The notes below the pieces were generated by a model that had not been told where the DNA came from, did no database searches, and was given only the letters and a program-made list of their open reading frames with translations. A stretch of DNA of 64,000 nt from Kingdonia uniflora (taxonomy: Eukaryota; Streptophyta; Magnoliopsida; Ranunculales; Circaeasteraceae): contig JACGCM010000630.1 of NCBI GenBank assembly GCA_014058105.1, positions 124,001 to 188,000 on the forward strand, in the 5' to 3' direction. Positions 34,077-45,090 of the stretch are shown here, piece after piece; the stretch's first letter is position 1, and the number at the start of each line of letters is the position of its first letter. Both the position numbers and the translations under genes were made by a program.

Positions 34077-34319
34077 TGTTAGGAGTTGGGTCCAGCCCAA
34101 GGTGGGAACCCAACTGGATTGGGGTGTCCTACTAGAGTTTATGGGAAGAGTTTGAGTAGATATAGATAACCTCATATTTGAGTTATCCTTTCTGTAATAT
34201 GTAACAACATAATCTCTAAGGATATCTAGAGAGATATTATTCAATAAAGATATATTAACTCTTATCTCATATTATTGTTTGTGATCAACAAATAAAGTAA
34301 AATCCATTATTATCCAACA
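34077..34319 (+). repeat. 3' LTR of copia element
   Basis: Begins TGTTAGGAGTTGGG, ends ATTATCCAACA; partner of 27131-27384. Confidence 0.88.
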
Positions 34320-34324
34320 GCTTC

Positions 34325-34934
34325 TATAAAAAAAACACAATATAATAGACCTTCTAAGTAAGAGACCTATTTGGAGAGCATAGTGAGAAAGAGAGAGATA
34401 AGAGAAAGTCTTCTCCTACTAAGGTTGTTCTGTTGTCACCGAACAGCTGTAAAGAAAGAGAAATGATGAAAATCGCACCAAAACGGCAAGGAACTTGTAT
34501 ATGTTCGCCCATAACACAATGGATCCTTTCATTGTAGGATTCATCGACCCCTTTCCTCTACTTCGACAACAGTAGCAAATGCCTCCCCCAAGTCCGAGTC
34601 GACGTAAGTGTCGTTGATGATCTTATTGTTCTTCTTTCTATTTTTCTTTTTTCATCTTTAATAAGGCCTTGTATGCTTGCTCTTGTTTAATGTTCCATTT
34701 TAGGCAATTAAAACAAGTAAACAAGGTTTCACTATTTTATGCAACCATCAAGAGTGTTAGCTTAGCTTCATTGTTTGGTCTATTTTTAGTGTTTGTAAAA
34801 CTAGTTAGATAAATACTAGCTAGAGAATGTGAGATTGAAAAGAGGGGGTTTCTCCTACTAATCTAGTTTTCTTTTCAAAAGCAAACTAGAGTTAGGATTG
34901 AAAAGTGGGGGTTTCTCCTGATAAATAAGGGATT
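34325..34934. other. Intergenic, nothing recognised
   Basis: A phrase (GATTGAAAAG(A/T)GGGGGTTTCTCCT) is repeated near 34834 and 34897. No gene is seen. Confidence 0.4.
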
Positions 34935-35800
34935 GATAAGAAAGATCAACTCCCATTAGCCAGCCGTGAATTTGGTGACGAGTATGCGTGCTCATTAGCA
35001 CAAAAATTTGTTAAGATTGATGGATCAAAGTTTAGTCCCATTAAATTGCACCGTGGCCTTTTCAGATAAAACCCCATACCTTGCCCATTCTAGTTCACTG
35101 AAGTCTTGTACAAATATTTTTCTAAGGCTTTTTTACATGTTTTATGCGCTTAATCCAAAGATGTTGCCAAAGACGATAGCGGGGAGATGACGTATTCTAA
35201 GAGCATCTGTAGTCTCTCTATAGTTAAAATAAAAAGGAGAAATTACTAAAAATCATGTTTTTAACCTCCCCAATAGGGTAGTTATTTTAGGTTTCAATAC
35301 TCTCTCTCCTAAGTGGCTACCCAAATGGGTAGCCACCTAGGATAACTTTATTACGTGGAAAACATTTTTTTAACTAAAAGTAATACGTAAAAGTGTTTGA
35401 AAAAGTTAAAACTACTTTTTTTAACCTTTTTTGTTTACACGTCATACTTTTATTTTGACATGGAGTAGTTTTGGAGGAGTCTTTTTTTTTTTAATTTTTC
35501 AAATATCACTTTCCAACTCATTTTGCTAGCTATATTTTAGCTAAGCTACACCTGATGCTCTAACATAACCTTACTTTTCATGTGTAAGGTAAATAATCTC
35601 TAAAGTTATATACTTTTCTAGATTTTTCTTTTGTTTCCTTTTGCCAACTTTTCTAGATTTATAAATCACCAATTGCGGGCATGCAAAATTCTCGTAGATG
35701 CGCATGCATGATAAGTTGGGATAAATGGCTAGTGGCCCCATTGATAAGATTTCAATAGATACATTTGCAACACTTGCCTAATTTGAGGCAGTTTTTTGAA
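34935..35800 (+). repeat. Dispersed repeat family, copy 3, interrupted by a MITE
   Basis: Collinear with 17500-17935: CAACTCCCATTAGCCAG, GGTGACGAGTATGCGTGCTC, TTACATGTTTTATGCGCTTAATCC, CAAAGACGATAGC, [MITE 35201-35560], TACTTTTCATG, TGCGCATGCATG, TTGCCTAATTTGAGGCAG. An extra segment of about 60 bases near 35020-35085 has no counterpart in copy 2. Confidence 0.7.
35201..35560. mobile_element. Tourist-like MITE
   Basis: 360 bp with short inverted ends (GAGCATCTGTAG left; GAGCATCAGGTGTAG read inward on the right). TAA lies on both sides (35198-35200, 35561-35563), the target type of PIF/Harbinger. The boundaries are supported by the related repeat at 17640-17690, which is continuous across this point. 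The interior has a perfect 10-bp hairpin (GTGGCTACCC, loop AAAT) at 35313-35336. No coding capacity. Confidence 0.75.
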
Positions 35801-36324
35801 GTATTGGCAATAAATGCATGTAGTGCTTGGTGATGTTCTTTTTTTTTTTTTTACGAGATTTGCTTGAATGAAAGTTGAGGAATTGGTGTCATCGTGAATA
35901 AGTACAGTACAAATTAAGGTAAGGAAAATTATCATTCTATTTTTTACATATTTTGGATATCTAAATCATATAGTGGTAAAGATTGGTGGGCCAAAGTTAG
36001 TCCATCCTAGGTCTTCAAGGTGGAGACAATATCGTTGCAATGCAAAGGCTCGGGCCCAACACTACAAGTATTTTCCCTATTTTTAACTTCAAAATTGAAT
36101 ACTTTTTGACGCCAACAATATTAAATAGTAGTCATCATGGTATTATTTCTAGATTATTGGCTTAGACCATCTCTCAAAATTTAACACTTCTCATCCGGTT
36201 GGTTGGGGGTGAGAAATTAATAGTGGAGATAATTTTTGTGCAAAAAAGAGTTACTGAGTTTGTTTCGGCCATGTTTCGGTCATGTTTCGGCCACAATGGT
36301 CGTGCTCGAAATCTTTCTCGATGA
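35801..36324. other. Intergenic, nothing recognised
   Basis: A phrase TTTCGG(C/T)CATG is repeated three times near 36262-36290. No gene is supported. Confidence 0.35.
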
Positions 36325-36935
36325 AAGGCAACTAACAATTCTACAAGGAGGAAAAGACAGATGGTGAAAGAATGATAAATTTGAATTTTGAAATTATCAT
36401 GTATCTACGTCGCGGAAAATTTGCATTAACGATTCTGCAAGAAGATGACAGAAGGAAGATAAATTTGACACAAAATAAACTAGCAAACATTACCGGAAAA
36501 AATAATTTTAAAATAATCATAAATCTACGTTGAATTGGACTAAGAATTCTACAAGGATATAATGGAAAAGATGATGGAATGAAGATAAATTTGATACAAA
36601 ATAAATTAACAAGTATATTTGTCGGAAGAGATAAATTTGAAATAATCATAAATCCACGTTAAAATTTTGATATAAAATAAACTAGCAAGCATATTCGAGA
36701 TAAACTTGAAATAATAACCATAAATATAAGTTGAAATTTTGGACTAACAATTATGTTGGGAGATGACAATGATAATGGAAGGAAGATATACTTGATATAA
36801 AATAAACTAGCAAGTATGTATATTCGCGCGGGAAAAGAAAATTTTGAAATAATCATGCATCTACGCCCTTAAGAATTTGAACTAACAATTCTCTAGGAAG
36901 ATGGTGGCAAAGATGACGGAAGAAAGATAAATTAT
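36325..36935. repeat. Degenerate tandem array, about 95-140 bp units
   Basis: Phrases recur in order: ACTAACAATTCT (36329, about 36424, 36540, 36743, 36880), GGAAGATAAATTTGA, ACAAAATAAACTAGCAAG, and GAAATAATCATAAATCTACG. Unit length varies and some units are truncated. The minus-strand frames here repeat IISK/LFCIKFIF because of the array and are not proteins. Confidence 0.75.
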
Positions 36936-37916
36936 GCTATTAGCTCATATTTGATTTTGTTTTCGAGTTGAAAGTCTCGCGCAAATATAAGATATAGGAA
37001 AGAAGATCTAGCATGAGAAATAAGAGGCAATCAAGTAGCCAAAGGATGACTTGCCTATGTATATATATCCTCCTTATATATAAGAGCAAATACGTAGTTT
37101 TAGGCAATTCATCCTTGGCTACCAAACTACACTCTCATCTTCATGTAAGACATCCTCTCTCTGAACACATTCGACTTCACCACTATAATACATCACTGGC
37201 TTACTTTTATTGCATTGTTCAAACCCCTATTTATAGAGGAAAATGTGGATTGCACAGGCATTCTTTTTCTCTGACACAAAATCGCAAATTCAAATTTCAA
37301 TCCTGTAGGTGCTCAATTTCTACCGAGGAATATATCCTTGCAATCTTTCATGCTTGGCAATGAAGATATGAGTTTTATGAGAGGATCTCAAAAGAGCAAA
37401 CCATGCGTGAAAAGTTCTCTTTTTTTTTCTCTCAAAATTAGCATATTTGGCCAACTTGAATAATTGTAGCATCTCTCTTTCTATCTTATCTCAAATCTGG
37501 GGATTAATATTCCACTTTACTAAGATCAAACCTTCTACAAATGACAAAATGATGGTTGACGCGTGTTTAAACATTGAAGTTCAAAGATTTCAAATTAAAC
37601 CATTTTAGGGTTTCAAAAGATATGTCTACAAACTTTATCAATTGTCATTTCATTCATCACTATATGATTTAGAACACCATATCGATAGGACCATCATTCA
37701 AAACGTCTCACTAATGACGACACTAAGACCTGAATTAGACCGTGACGTTACTAGCCTTATTTAGGATCCAAATATCTTCGTACGCGGGGTTTTTTTTTTT
37801 GGAGAGAGTAAAGCTGTATTTCCATTGATATGAATTTGAATTTGCACTCATAATGTTGCATAGTTAGGAACATATAGTAAAGATAAAGAATACATCTGCC
37901 GGAAATTCGTCATACA
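36936..37916. other. Intergenic, 3' side of protease gene
   Basis: AT-rich with short frames only. An (T)10 run lies near 37790. It probably includes the 3' untranslated region of the minus-strand protease gene. Confidence 0.4.
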
Positions 37917-39043
37917 TTATACAATGGGGAAGGAGGAATCCATGGCAATGCCGCAGAGACCTTCCACTGCGCCAATATCTCGTTGCATTCTTATAAATCC
38001 ATCCTCACCCCAACTGGTGCCCCAGGAGTTTTTAACGAGCCAATATTTGGTACCATCGCTACTAGTGCCATAGCCAACTGCAGTCACACCATGATCTAGG
38101 TCCGTGCCACAATCCCCATCAAAAACACCGCTGGAGTAAAATTGGAAGGCATTACTGCTAGCGTCAATGGACACAGAAATCGGTTGGTTAGCAACGGCTT
38201 TTAGTAATGATTCCTCACTGTTTACAGGTACAACTTCATAACCAGTGATATTAGCTGCATTTGAAGACGCATTGACCGTATTGCATATACCATCAACTCC
38301 TTTGTATGGGTACAATGTTTCCACAGCGAGACCATAGTTTTGGATGAATTGAAAGGCGTTCTCCATTTCGCCTCCAAAACAACCTTTATCCACACCACTT
38401 GTGTCACAGTCTACAAGCTCTTGCTCAGACAATGATATTAATTTGCCAGTAGTGAGTTGGTTGATGCCTTCTGTTGCTGCCACAGCCGAGAACGCCCAGC
38501 AAGATCCTAAAATTCGGAATAAATATTTCGTAGATGTTAGCACTATACATTTTGGGATAAATAGAGGTGGATCTTAATAGTAATAAAATCAGGATTAATG
38601 TTTCACTTACCACATTGTCCTTGGTCCTTGATGGGTGTAACGGCGCCTTTGGTTCTCCAATCCATGCTAGCTGGAGGTGCCGTAACATTTTCATACTTGA
38701 ATGGTGTCGGATAGACCCTAAGAGCAGAACCACTTTTATACCCGTTACGAGATGCTCGGAATTCTTCATTGGTTTGATCAGCAAATTCATTGATACTCAA
38801 CTTGTATTTTCTGTCCCCCTTTATGTTGAAAGAGTTTATAAACTCTACACTGGCATTATATATCTTACGCCGTCTCTCTTTCTCGCTTGAGTTAATGTAG
38901 ACTTTGTTGTGACGGGTCATCCACTGCTCGTGATTCTCGCTCATGGATGACTCGTGGATTATACGCGAGGTCGCTTGGGACACCCAAATCCCAAAAACAA
39001 ATAAGGCAACACACATGCATTGCAAATGAGATGATAAAGCCAT
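37917..39043 (-). CDS. Papain-like cysteine protease, SAG12/SAG39 type
   Basis: Secreted C1A cysteine endopeptidase made as a proenzyme, in the family of senescence-associated vacuolar proteases. Exon 1 is 39043-38611, exon 2 is 38506-37917, with a 104-bp GT-AG intron in phase 1 between QGQC and SCWAF; total 340 residues, the usual family length. Residues 1-25 form a signal peptide. The I29 prodomain (about 35-95) has an ERFNIN-like helix with Phe to Tyr and one Asn to Ser. The mature enzyme starts near PASMDWR. Catalytic residues are all present: Gln in DQGQCG, Cys in SCWAFS, His in [12 protein letters not shown], and Asn in VKNSWG. GCFGG replaces the common GCNGG. A TATA-like CTAAATAAAG lies about 55 bases upstream on the minus strand. 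The frame is intact and probably active. Confidence 0.95.
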
Positions 39044-40164
39044 TTGTATTAGATTATGATCTAGAGATCTAAAACCCTATGGTGCTCTTAACTTTATTTA
39101 GATACCATCATACCAATTTATACATTGTTTACAGCGGAGAATTCTAGTTTAGGACGGAGAATTCTAGCTTAGGAAGTTGCCGTGAAAACCGCATCACAAA
39201 GTTTGAAAATTAATGTTTGGATTGTAAGTACATTGCAGGGGATTTTCTTTCTTGTTTAGTTGATTAATTTAAATTTAAGCAAGCTGGCTTGCTTTGCAAA
39301 AGGAAGACCGATGTTTCTAAAGTACATTACAGAAAATTAGTCTCCATTAGATGTTTCTTTTGTCTTATAATGTGTATAAGCAAGCAGAAGCTGGCTTGCT
39401 TTGCAAAAATAAGACAAGTATTCGATTACCGATGATTCTTATGGTGTTCTTTGCTCACTTTCTTCGGGCTATACATAATTTTTCTTGTAGGTAAATAATA
39501 GTAAACTAGAGTTTCCTAAAAGAATAAAATAATTTTAAGGACAAATTATAAAGAGCAAATTTGTTAATTGATCTCAGGTAGAGAACTTGCTTTAGTATAA
39601 TATAGATCAATGTTTCCTTAGGAAAAAAAGGAGCAAACCAAAAATAATAACATACCAACGTAAGAAAGTATGTTCGCCAGATTATAACGATTGGTTTTTT
39701 AACAAACAATATGTATTAGTAAGAAAGTACAAAAAGGTTAGTACTTCCATAAACTAACTTCAAATTCACATAGGGTTAAAGTAAAAAAAAAATATGTTGG
39801 CTGTTATCGACCATTACGCAAATATTAACATGAAAACTTTAACATATTTCCTTATGCGTAACTCAGTAACTCACCATCAAAACTACAACATGTGAAATTT
39901 AATGCGACATAGGCAACCTGGATTTGCATATAATAGATATTCTCCTTATAAGTTATCATAATGTACCTAGAACTTTGCAGTTAGCACCGTCTTACAACTT
40001 GGTGCTTATGAGCTAAGTATATAAGATGTAAAATTTTGTATTAGGAACGGGCGTCATGAGAATGAGAATAAGAATGAGATTGGTGGCGATTAAAGAAAAA
40101 TATCAACAGCGAAGATTACGAAATGATAACTAATAGAACAACAATGTACTACTCAGTTAAATGC
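39044..40164. other. Upstream region of protease gene
   Basis: AT-rich. Two short duplications are visible: GGAGAATTCTAG(C/T)TTAGG twice at 39136-39175, and GCTGGCTTGCTTTGCAAAA at 39281-39302 and 39389-39408. No gene is supported. Confidence 0.45.
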
Positions 40165-40415
40165 AACTAAGTATCTGTGTTGCTTAGTGCAATCTCAAGC
40201 AAATATGTAGCGATAGCAGCAGCTGCATCTGCAACTATTCCAACTTTGATTCCTCTCTCTCACAACTGCAAGAGAGTTCAGTCTATTCTAAAAGCCAAAT
40301 GTCTGTAACCTAAATCTAAAAGTACTACTTGTCCTTCTCTTGCCTCTGCAAATTCCACATCCCAGCCATTATCCACGCCAACAGAGATTACTGATTGCCA
40401 GTCTACCAACTCCAT
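40165..40415 (-). pseudogene. Unrecognised coding-like fragment
   Basis: Two minus-strand pieces look like real protein. 40415-40278 reads MELVDWQSVISVGVDNGWDV, continuing EFAEAREGQVVLLDLGYRH up to a stop. 40250-40165 reads GIKVGIVADAAAAIATYLLE and ends at a stop. They are in different frames about 25 bases apart, and no splice sites join them cleanly. I do not recognise the family. It may be a decayed gene copy or an exon pair with an undetected intron. Confidence 0.3.
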
Positions 40416-40747
40416 ATGACTATAATGCAGTCACTGGCTGATGGCTACTTCATCAAACTCAAAAGTTTAGCACTGCAGGTCCACCATTTTTAACACTAGC
40501 AATATCTTATAGCCAACAAGCAAACATATGATATATAACTTTGACTGATTACAGTCATTTGCTCATCAACTGAAAGCAGCAGATATAAATGCATAAATAA
40601 GCACAAACCTATATTTCCCAAGTGCAATACATACAGGTATAAATAGATACATGCTTAAGATTCTGTACAAATCAATTACAGCCCAATATATTTGAATATT
40701 CTGGGAAATATTAAAGAAATTTTATACAGATGCATGCAGCTAACTAG

Positions 40748-42620
40748 GGATGGCAATTTGCCCCACCCTACTGGGGATCTGCCCCGTTTGAAGAGGATTT
40801 GGGATGACTATATCGGGTATGGGGGAGGGTCTTGACCGAGCTTGTATAAATCCGTAGGGGATCGGGGCGGATTTGGGACTGATAAAAAAAATCCGTTATT
40901 CGCCCCGCCCCATATAATACCTCTTAATATATTTACAATTATACCCTTGATATATATAAGAATTTAGAAATAAACATAACCCTAGCCTCAAGTCTCAACC
41001 TGTCTATGAGTCTCTTCCCAACCTAAACCCAAACCCAACCAGACGATCGAATTGAAATGAAAGAGTGAAATTGTCTCTGAGTCTCGCAACAATTCTTCTC
41101 ACCAATTCTTCAGATACTATTCTTTACTATTCTTCTACATATGCAATTCTTCTCCCCAATTCTTATCTCTTTGATTTCATCTAAATTGAGGAATCAACAA
41201 AATTGAGGAATCGATTGAGTAATACAACGGGTATGCTCTCTCTCTCTCTGAATCACATATTTGTTGGAGTTCTTTCTTGTTGCTGTTTTTATTTTAGTGT
41301 GATTTCATGGTTTAGGTTCTCTTCCTCTTACTATCAACACCTACATATTTTCATGGTTGCAAAATGCAAACATATTTTCAGTGAACTTTTCGATATGCTG
41401 TTGTGCAATAACCACCTTGAAGCCAGATTCCAGAAAACCAAGTTTAAAACTAAACATTAATTCTAGCTACTCTTTATGGTAACCAGAATCAAATCAGCTA
41501 CTCTTTAGTTTTGCAGCTAATATGTTTTGATTTATTCAGTGACTATTTGTAATGTGCTAATTACTTAGTTTTTGCTTACGAGCAACCAATAGACTGAATA
41601 TAGTTGGTGCTTAGTTTTTGCTTTCTTTATTACACATAGATGTTAGTTTGGCATCTCGTATTGGTACTTAGCCTTTCACTGTATGAACCAAAAATCGCCT
41701 ATAATATATTCACATAATGATTAGGTCACTTAGTTCTCATATATTAGTTTGTCAGAGAATGTGCTTATGACGAGATTTAGTGTTATGTGAATTTTATTAG
41801 CGCTATTATGTTTGGAGTGTTATGTTCGTATTTACTTTCAGCCTTTTTTGTAGTTCTTCCTACTTTGGAGTTCACTAGAAGCCTATGCAGTATTTGCTAG
41901 CGTTTTTTAGGCATTTTTTGCATAACCATTGTACTGTACATGTTATAGCTTCCCAAGATCCTCCAGGCTATGCTGATTTAAATACTGAAGTTTAAAGTTG
42001 CATTTGCAAGTCCTAGATATCTAACTGTTCATTTAGTTGATCTTTATGAATTTGTATCGTTTCATTCGGTCTTATCTAAGATCTCTAAAACATAAGAGGA
42101 TCTCACCTCTCAGGCATTTCTTGATATTCTAATTGATATGTACCACTGATTCTCTATTTTTGGCTATCGTTGATTTACAGTGTTGCTTAAAACGCTTAAC
42201 TTCAGGTATTTATTGTACTTCCTTGTTTGTTTGTTTTTTGCTAATGTTAATTATGTTATATGCTTTGCCTAATATTTACTTCTAAGGACTATCTTTTTTC
42301 GCCATCTTGAACATTTGTGCTATCTTCTGCAAAAAATTCAACCGTTTTTGAAGATTTTTTTTCGAATTTGGCCCTATGATTACTACTTTTGTGTCGTTAA
42401 CAATCATTTTGTGATGATCCTCTCATTTTTAACAAAAAAAAATTTAATAGTTAAATGGGGTGGGTCTGGGATTAGGTTTTGTAAGGTGGGGCAGATTCGG
42501 GGATCCCCCTTTAACTTAAACGGGTATTGGGGCGGGGAATGGGGGGGTTGGAACCTAAGCGGGGATGGGGATGGGATTAGCTCCCCCGCCCCAAATCCTA
42601 ACGTGGTTTTAGCACCTTGC
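40748..42620. mobile_element. Possible non-autonomous element with G-rich ends
   Basis: The left end, TAGGGATGGCAATTTGCCCC, and the right end near 42440-42600 are both rich in GGGG/CCCC phrases, such as GGGGATC and CGCCCC. The AT-rich interior has no coding capacity; it includes repeated CAATTCTTCT phrases at 41090-41165 and a CT run at 41227. The left end is matched by TAGGGATGACAATTTGACC at 58887. The ends are not clean inverted repeats and no target duplication was found, so the element class and right boundary are uncertain. Confidence 0.35.
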
Positions 42621-44421
42621 GAAAGATTATGATGTAACTAATCTCTTGTTATCCACATGTGGTGGTAATAAAAGAGCTTCTCAGACTTGCTGATTTCCAG
42701 TCAGGTGAGGAAAGATAAATATACTAACGAATAATAACCAGAATGATTCTTCAGTCAATCCTAGAGAAAAAAAAAATCTAAGGAACCGTAACTTTTTTAC
42801 TAAGTCATAATGCTGTCAGTTCCTCGTTAATATGGAATCAGCAATGCTAAATGTTCACTGTAGCTATGACTTTCATTACTTCAATGGATTCTGTGTCATG
42901 GCTAGGTGCAATTGCAACACAGGACGAAAACATAAGTTTCAACAAACTTAGTTACAAGAATAAATACAGGCAGAGTCTAATCTGATGTGATCAAATAATT
43001 ATACATTTGTACTCATATCAAGCTCCTTGAGAGCAACCTTGGTATCCAAAAACTTGTTAGCTTGTTAAAAAGTTTCCTAAACCGACTAACTATATGCTGG
43101 TATATACCTAGCAAAAAAGTATGCTAGCATATGGATATATTGGTGACAGCTGGCCCATGAAGCTACAGAAGGTGGAAAAGCAGCCTGATGGGAATATCAG
43201 GAAAAAAAACCGGAGAGGAACAAGGGAAAACAAAGGCAGAAGACATTGGACAGAGGAAGCGACAGACTTCTAAGTGTGTTTTTCTCGGCTACACCATAAC
43301 ATATACCTATGGCTTAATTAAAAGAAGGATGAGAACTTGATTTGATTGAGTTAGGGACATAAACTATATGCAAGTTAGTTTCACAGTTGGAAAGGTTCAT
43401 AAAGAACATGCAAAGGTTTCTAAAATAAAGGAAGTTGGGTAATCAAAATTTATTTGTCAAATACTGACTTACTCAATGATATTCCAGTTAGAGTAAATCA
43501 AATTTAACTATAAGGGCATTTACTTCTAATAAATTTTGGTACATGGTTTTGCTGCAAAGTGGATTGACAAAATTTCTATGTTGGTCGCATCTGATGATTA
43601 TGTTATGCAAAACAATTTCTTTAGTTAACGAATACACATTTCCACATTTTGGCCATTATAACTGGAAACCATAAAAGAAAACCTAATCCAATGACAGTCA
43701 ATAATGTGGTCTACCTTTCTAGGTTTTTAGTACTAACTACTGAGTAGCTGGTGTATGAAGATTGGATTATATGCAGCCTACAAGAATGTTATGTCATTTG
43801 GACAATATGTTACACATGTCCATTTGACACACTCCTTTTCCGAGCTTCCTCTTCTATACTTAATCCTTTCTTTATCCCTCCCTGCCCTTTCTTCCGTTCA
43901 CCTAATCTCTCAGCCCTCTCTTATTTCCAAATTCCAAATTCAACCTAGTTTTATCGCCGAGGATTCCTACCCCTGCATGAACCTCGGGATAACCCAACTA
44001 ACCTAAGCTAGTTCTTTGAAAATAAAATATAAAAATGTTCATAGACCAACAAATAAATCAAATGCAACAAACTATTTTCAAATGTATCTGATACCTACAA
44101 TAATCATATCAAGGTTGCACCTACAACTTTCACCCAATTAGTTTCTTATGTAACAATACAAAAACAGCTAAAGTTGTGTTCAAACTTTCATTAGAAAACA
44201 ACAAAATGGGTTTGGCAAACTACCCATACAGACGAACCGATACCAAAATCAAATATTAACAACAAAAAGTAAGATCCAACACCACGTTATTATTTCTATA
44301 TTTTCATAACCAAACTGGTGTACATTTGCAAAACACAAATAACACACATAGCGAAAAACTTCTAAATTTTACCACATTAGAGTCAAAGACGCGAACCCCA
44401 GATCACCAAACTTCGTCATCA
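42621..44421. other. Intergenic, nothing recognised
   Basis: AT-rich, with short frames only (such as 43751-44006) that show no family resemblance. The last part before 44422 is the 3' side of SDH3. Confidence 0.45.
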
Positions 44422-45090
44422 TCATCCAAACTTTGGTAAAACTCTTTTACCATATAATAAATCACGAACCGAATGAACCGTAATGTAAAGCACAGCCAAT
44501 GCGGATAACTCAAGCGTTATGGGAGCAAGCTTCGTCGTGTAATACATAACATCAAAAAAGCTCTTGTAAGTGAAACAAATCGGCCCCATTTTCACAAACA
44601 CAAGATAATAAAATACAACCAACCCAGATAAACCCCCCACGGCGATTCGATTTATAATTGAAAAGGTTGAGTTGATTTGGGGATTGTAAATGGTGAGATG
44701 GGGCGATAAGGGTCGAAAGGATTGAACCTTGGGAGCACCCACAGCTTCAGTGCTAAACATCTTGGGGTTTGTTCCACACCCCATCAATCGCGCCGCGGCG
44801 ATAATCGAAGGATTGGGGTTTGCAAACTGGGGTGAATTTCGAATCTGAGAGAGTGGGTCGAAAGGGCTTGATGAGGAGATGAAGTTTCGGCGAATGAGAG
44901 AGTGATTGAAACGACGATCGAGGTTTGGGTTCTTATCATCGTTGTTATTGGTGATGAAGGTGTTGATTGTGGTCGGGGCGATTGTTGTGGAGGAGGAAGA
45001 GCGAATGGGGTTGAGAAATTTGGAGAGAAGGGTTGATGATGATGATGATATTGCAGTAGTGGATCTTCGAAGGAAGATCGACGACGCCAT
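44422..45090 (-). CDS. SDH3: Succinate dehydrogenase subunit 3 (cytochrome b), mitochondrial
   Basis: Membrane-anchor subunit of respiratory complex II, carrying haem b and helping form the ubiquinone site in the inner mitochondrial membrane. 222 residues from one uninterrupted frame. Residues 1-115 are a Ser/Arg-rich mitochondrial presequence with little acid at the start. The SDHC domain begins at SFRPLSPHLTIYNPQINSTF (about residue 124), the plant signature. Three hydrophobic helices follow: GGLSGLVVFYYLVFV, an intermediate FDVMYYTTKLAPITLELSAL, and LAVLYITVHSVRDLLYG. The usual HRxSG quinone-site motif reads NRIAVG here, an odd feature. The N-terminal extension is long, as in plant SDH3. 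The first Met is chosen because the Ser-rich targeting sequence follows immediately. Confidence 0.92.
   Translation of the reverse strand: MASSIFLRRSTTAISSSSSTLLSKFLNPIRSSSSTTIAPTTINTFITNNNDDKNPNLDRRFNHSLIRRNFISSSSPFDPLSQIRNSPQFANPNPSIIAAARLMGCGTNPKMFSTEAVGAPKVQSFRPLSPHLTIYNPQINSTFSIINRIAVGGLSGLVVFYYLVFVKMGPICFTYKSFFDVMYYTTKLAPITLELSALAVLYITVHSVRDLLYGKRVLPKFG

Larger units (their letters stand above)
27131..34319 (+). mobile_element. Decayed Ty1/copia LTR retrotransposon
   Basis: LTRs 27131-27384 (254 bp) and 34077-34319 (243 bp) share nearly their whole sequence, starting (T/A)GTTAGGAGTTGGGTCC and ending TCCAACA/TTCAACA. The flanks ACTTC (27126-27130) and GCTTC (34320-34324) form a 5-bp target duplication with one change. 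A purine tract AAGGGAGAG (34068-34076) precedes the 3' LTR. The interior holds copia RT and RNase H relics at 32313-33785 on the plus strand, after roughly 5 kb of sequence in which gag and integrase are not readable. The whole is riddled with stops. The 5' LTR has lost its first T. Confidence 0.85.

Noticed and set aside
36341..36856. Minus-strand frames of 102 and 65 codons with repeated hydrophobic phrases
   Set aside because: They come from the degenerate tandem array; composition follows the AT-rich repeat.
38222..38890. Other frames over the cysteine protease gene
   Set aside because: Shadows of the two protease exons, whose catalytic residues and splice sites are clear.
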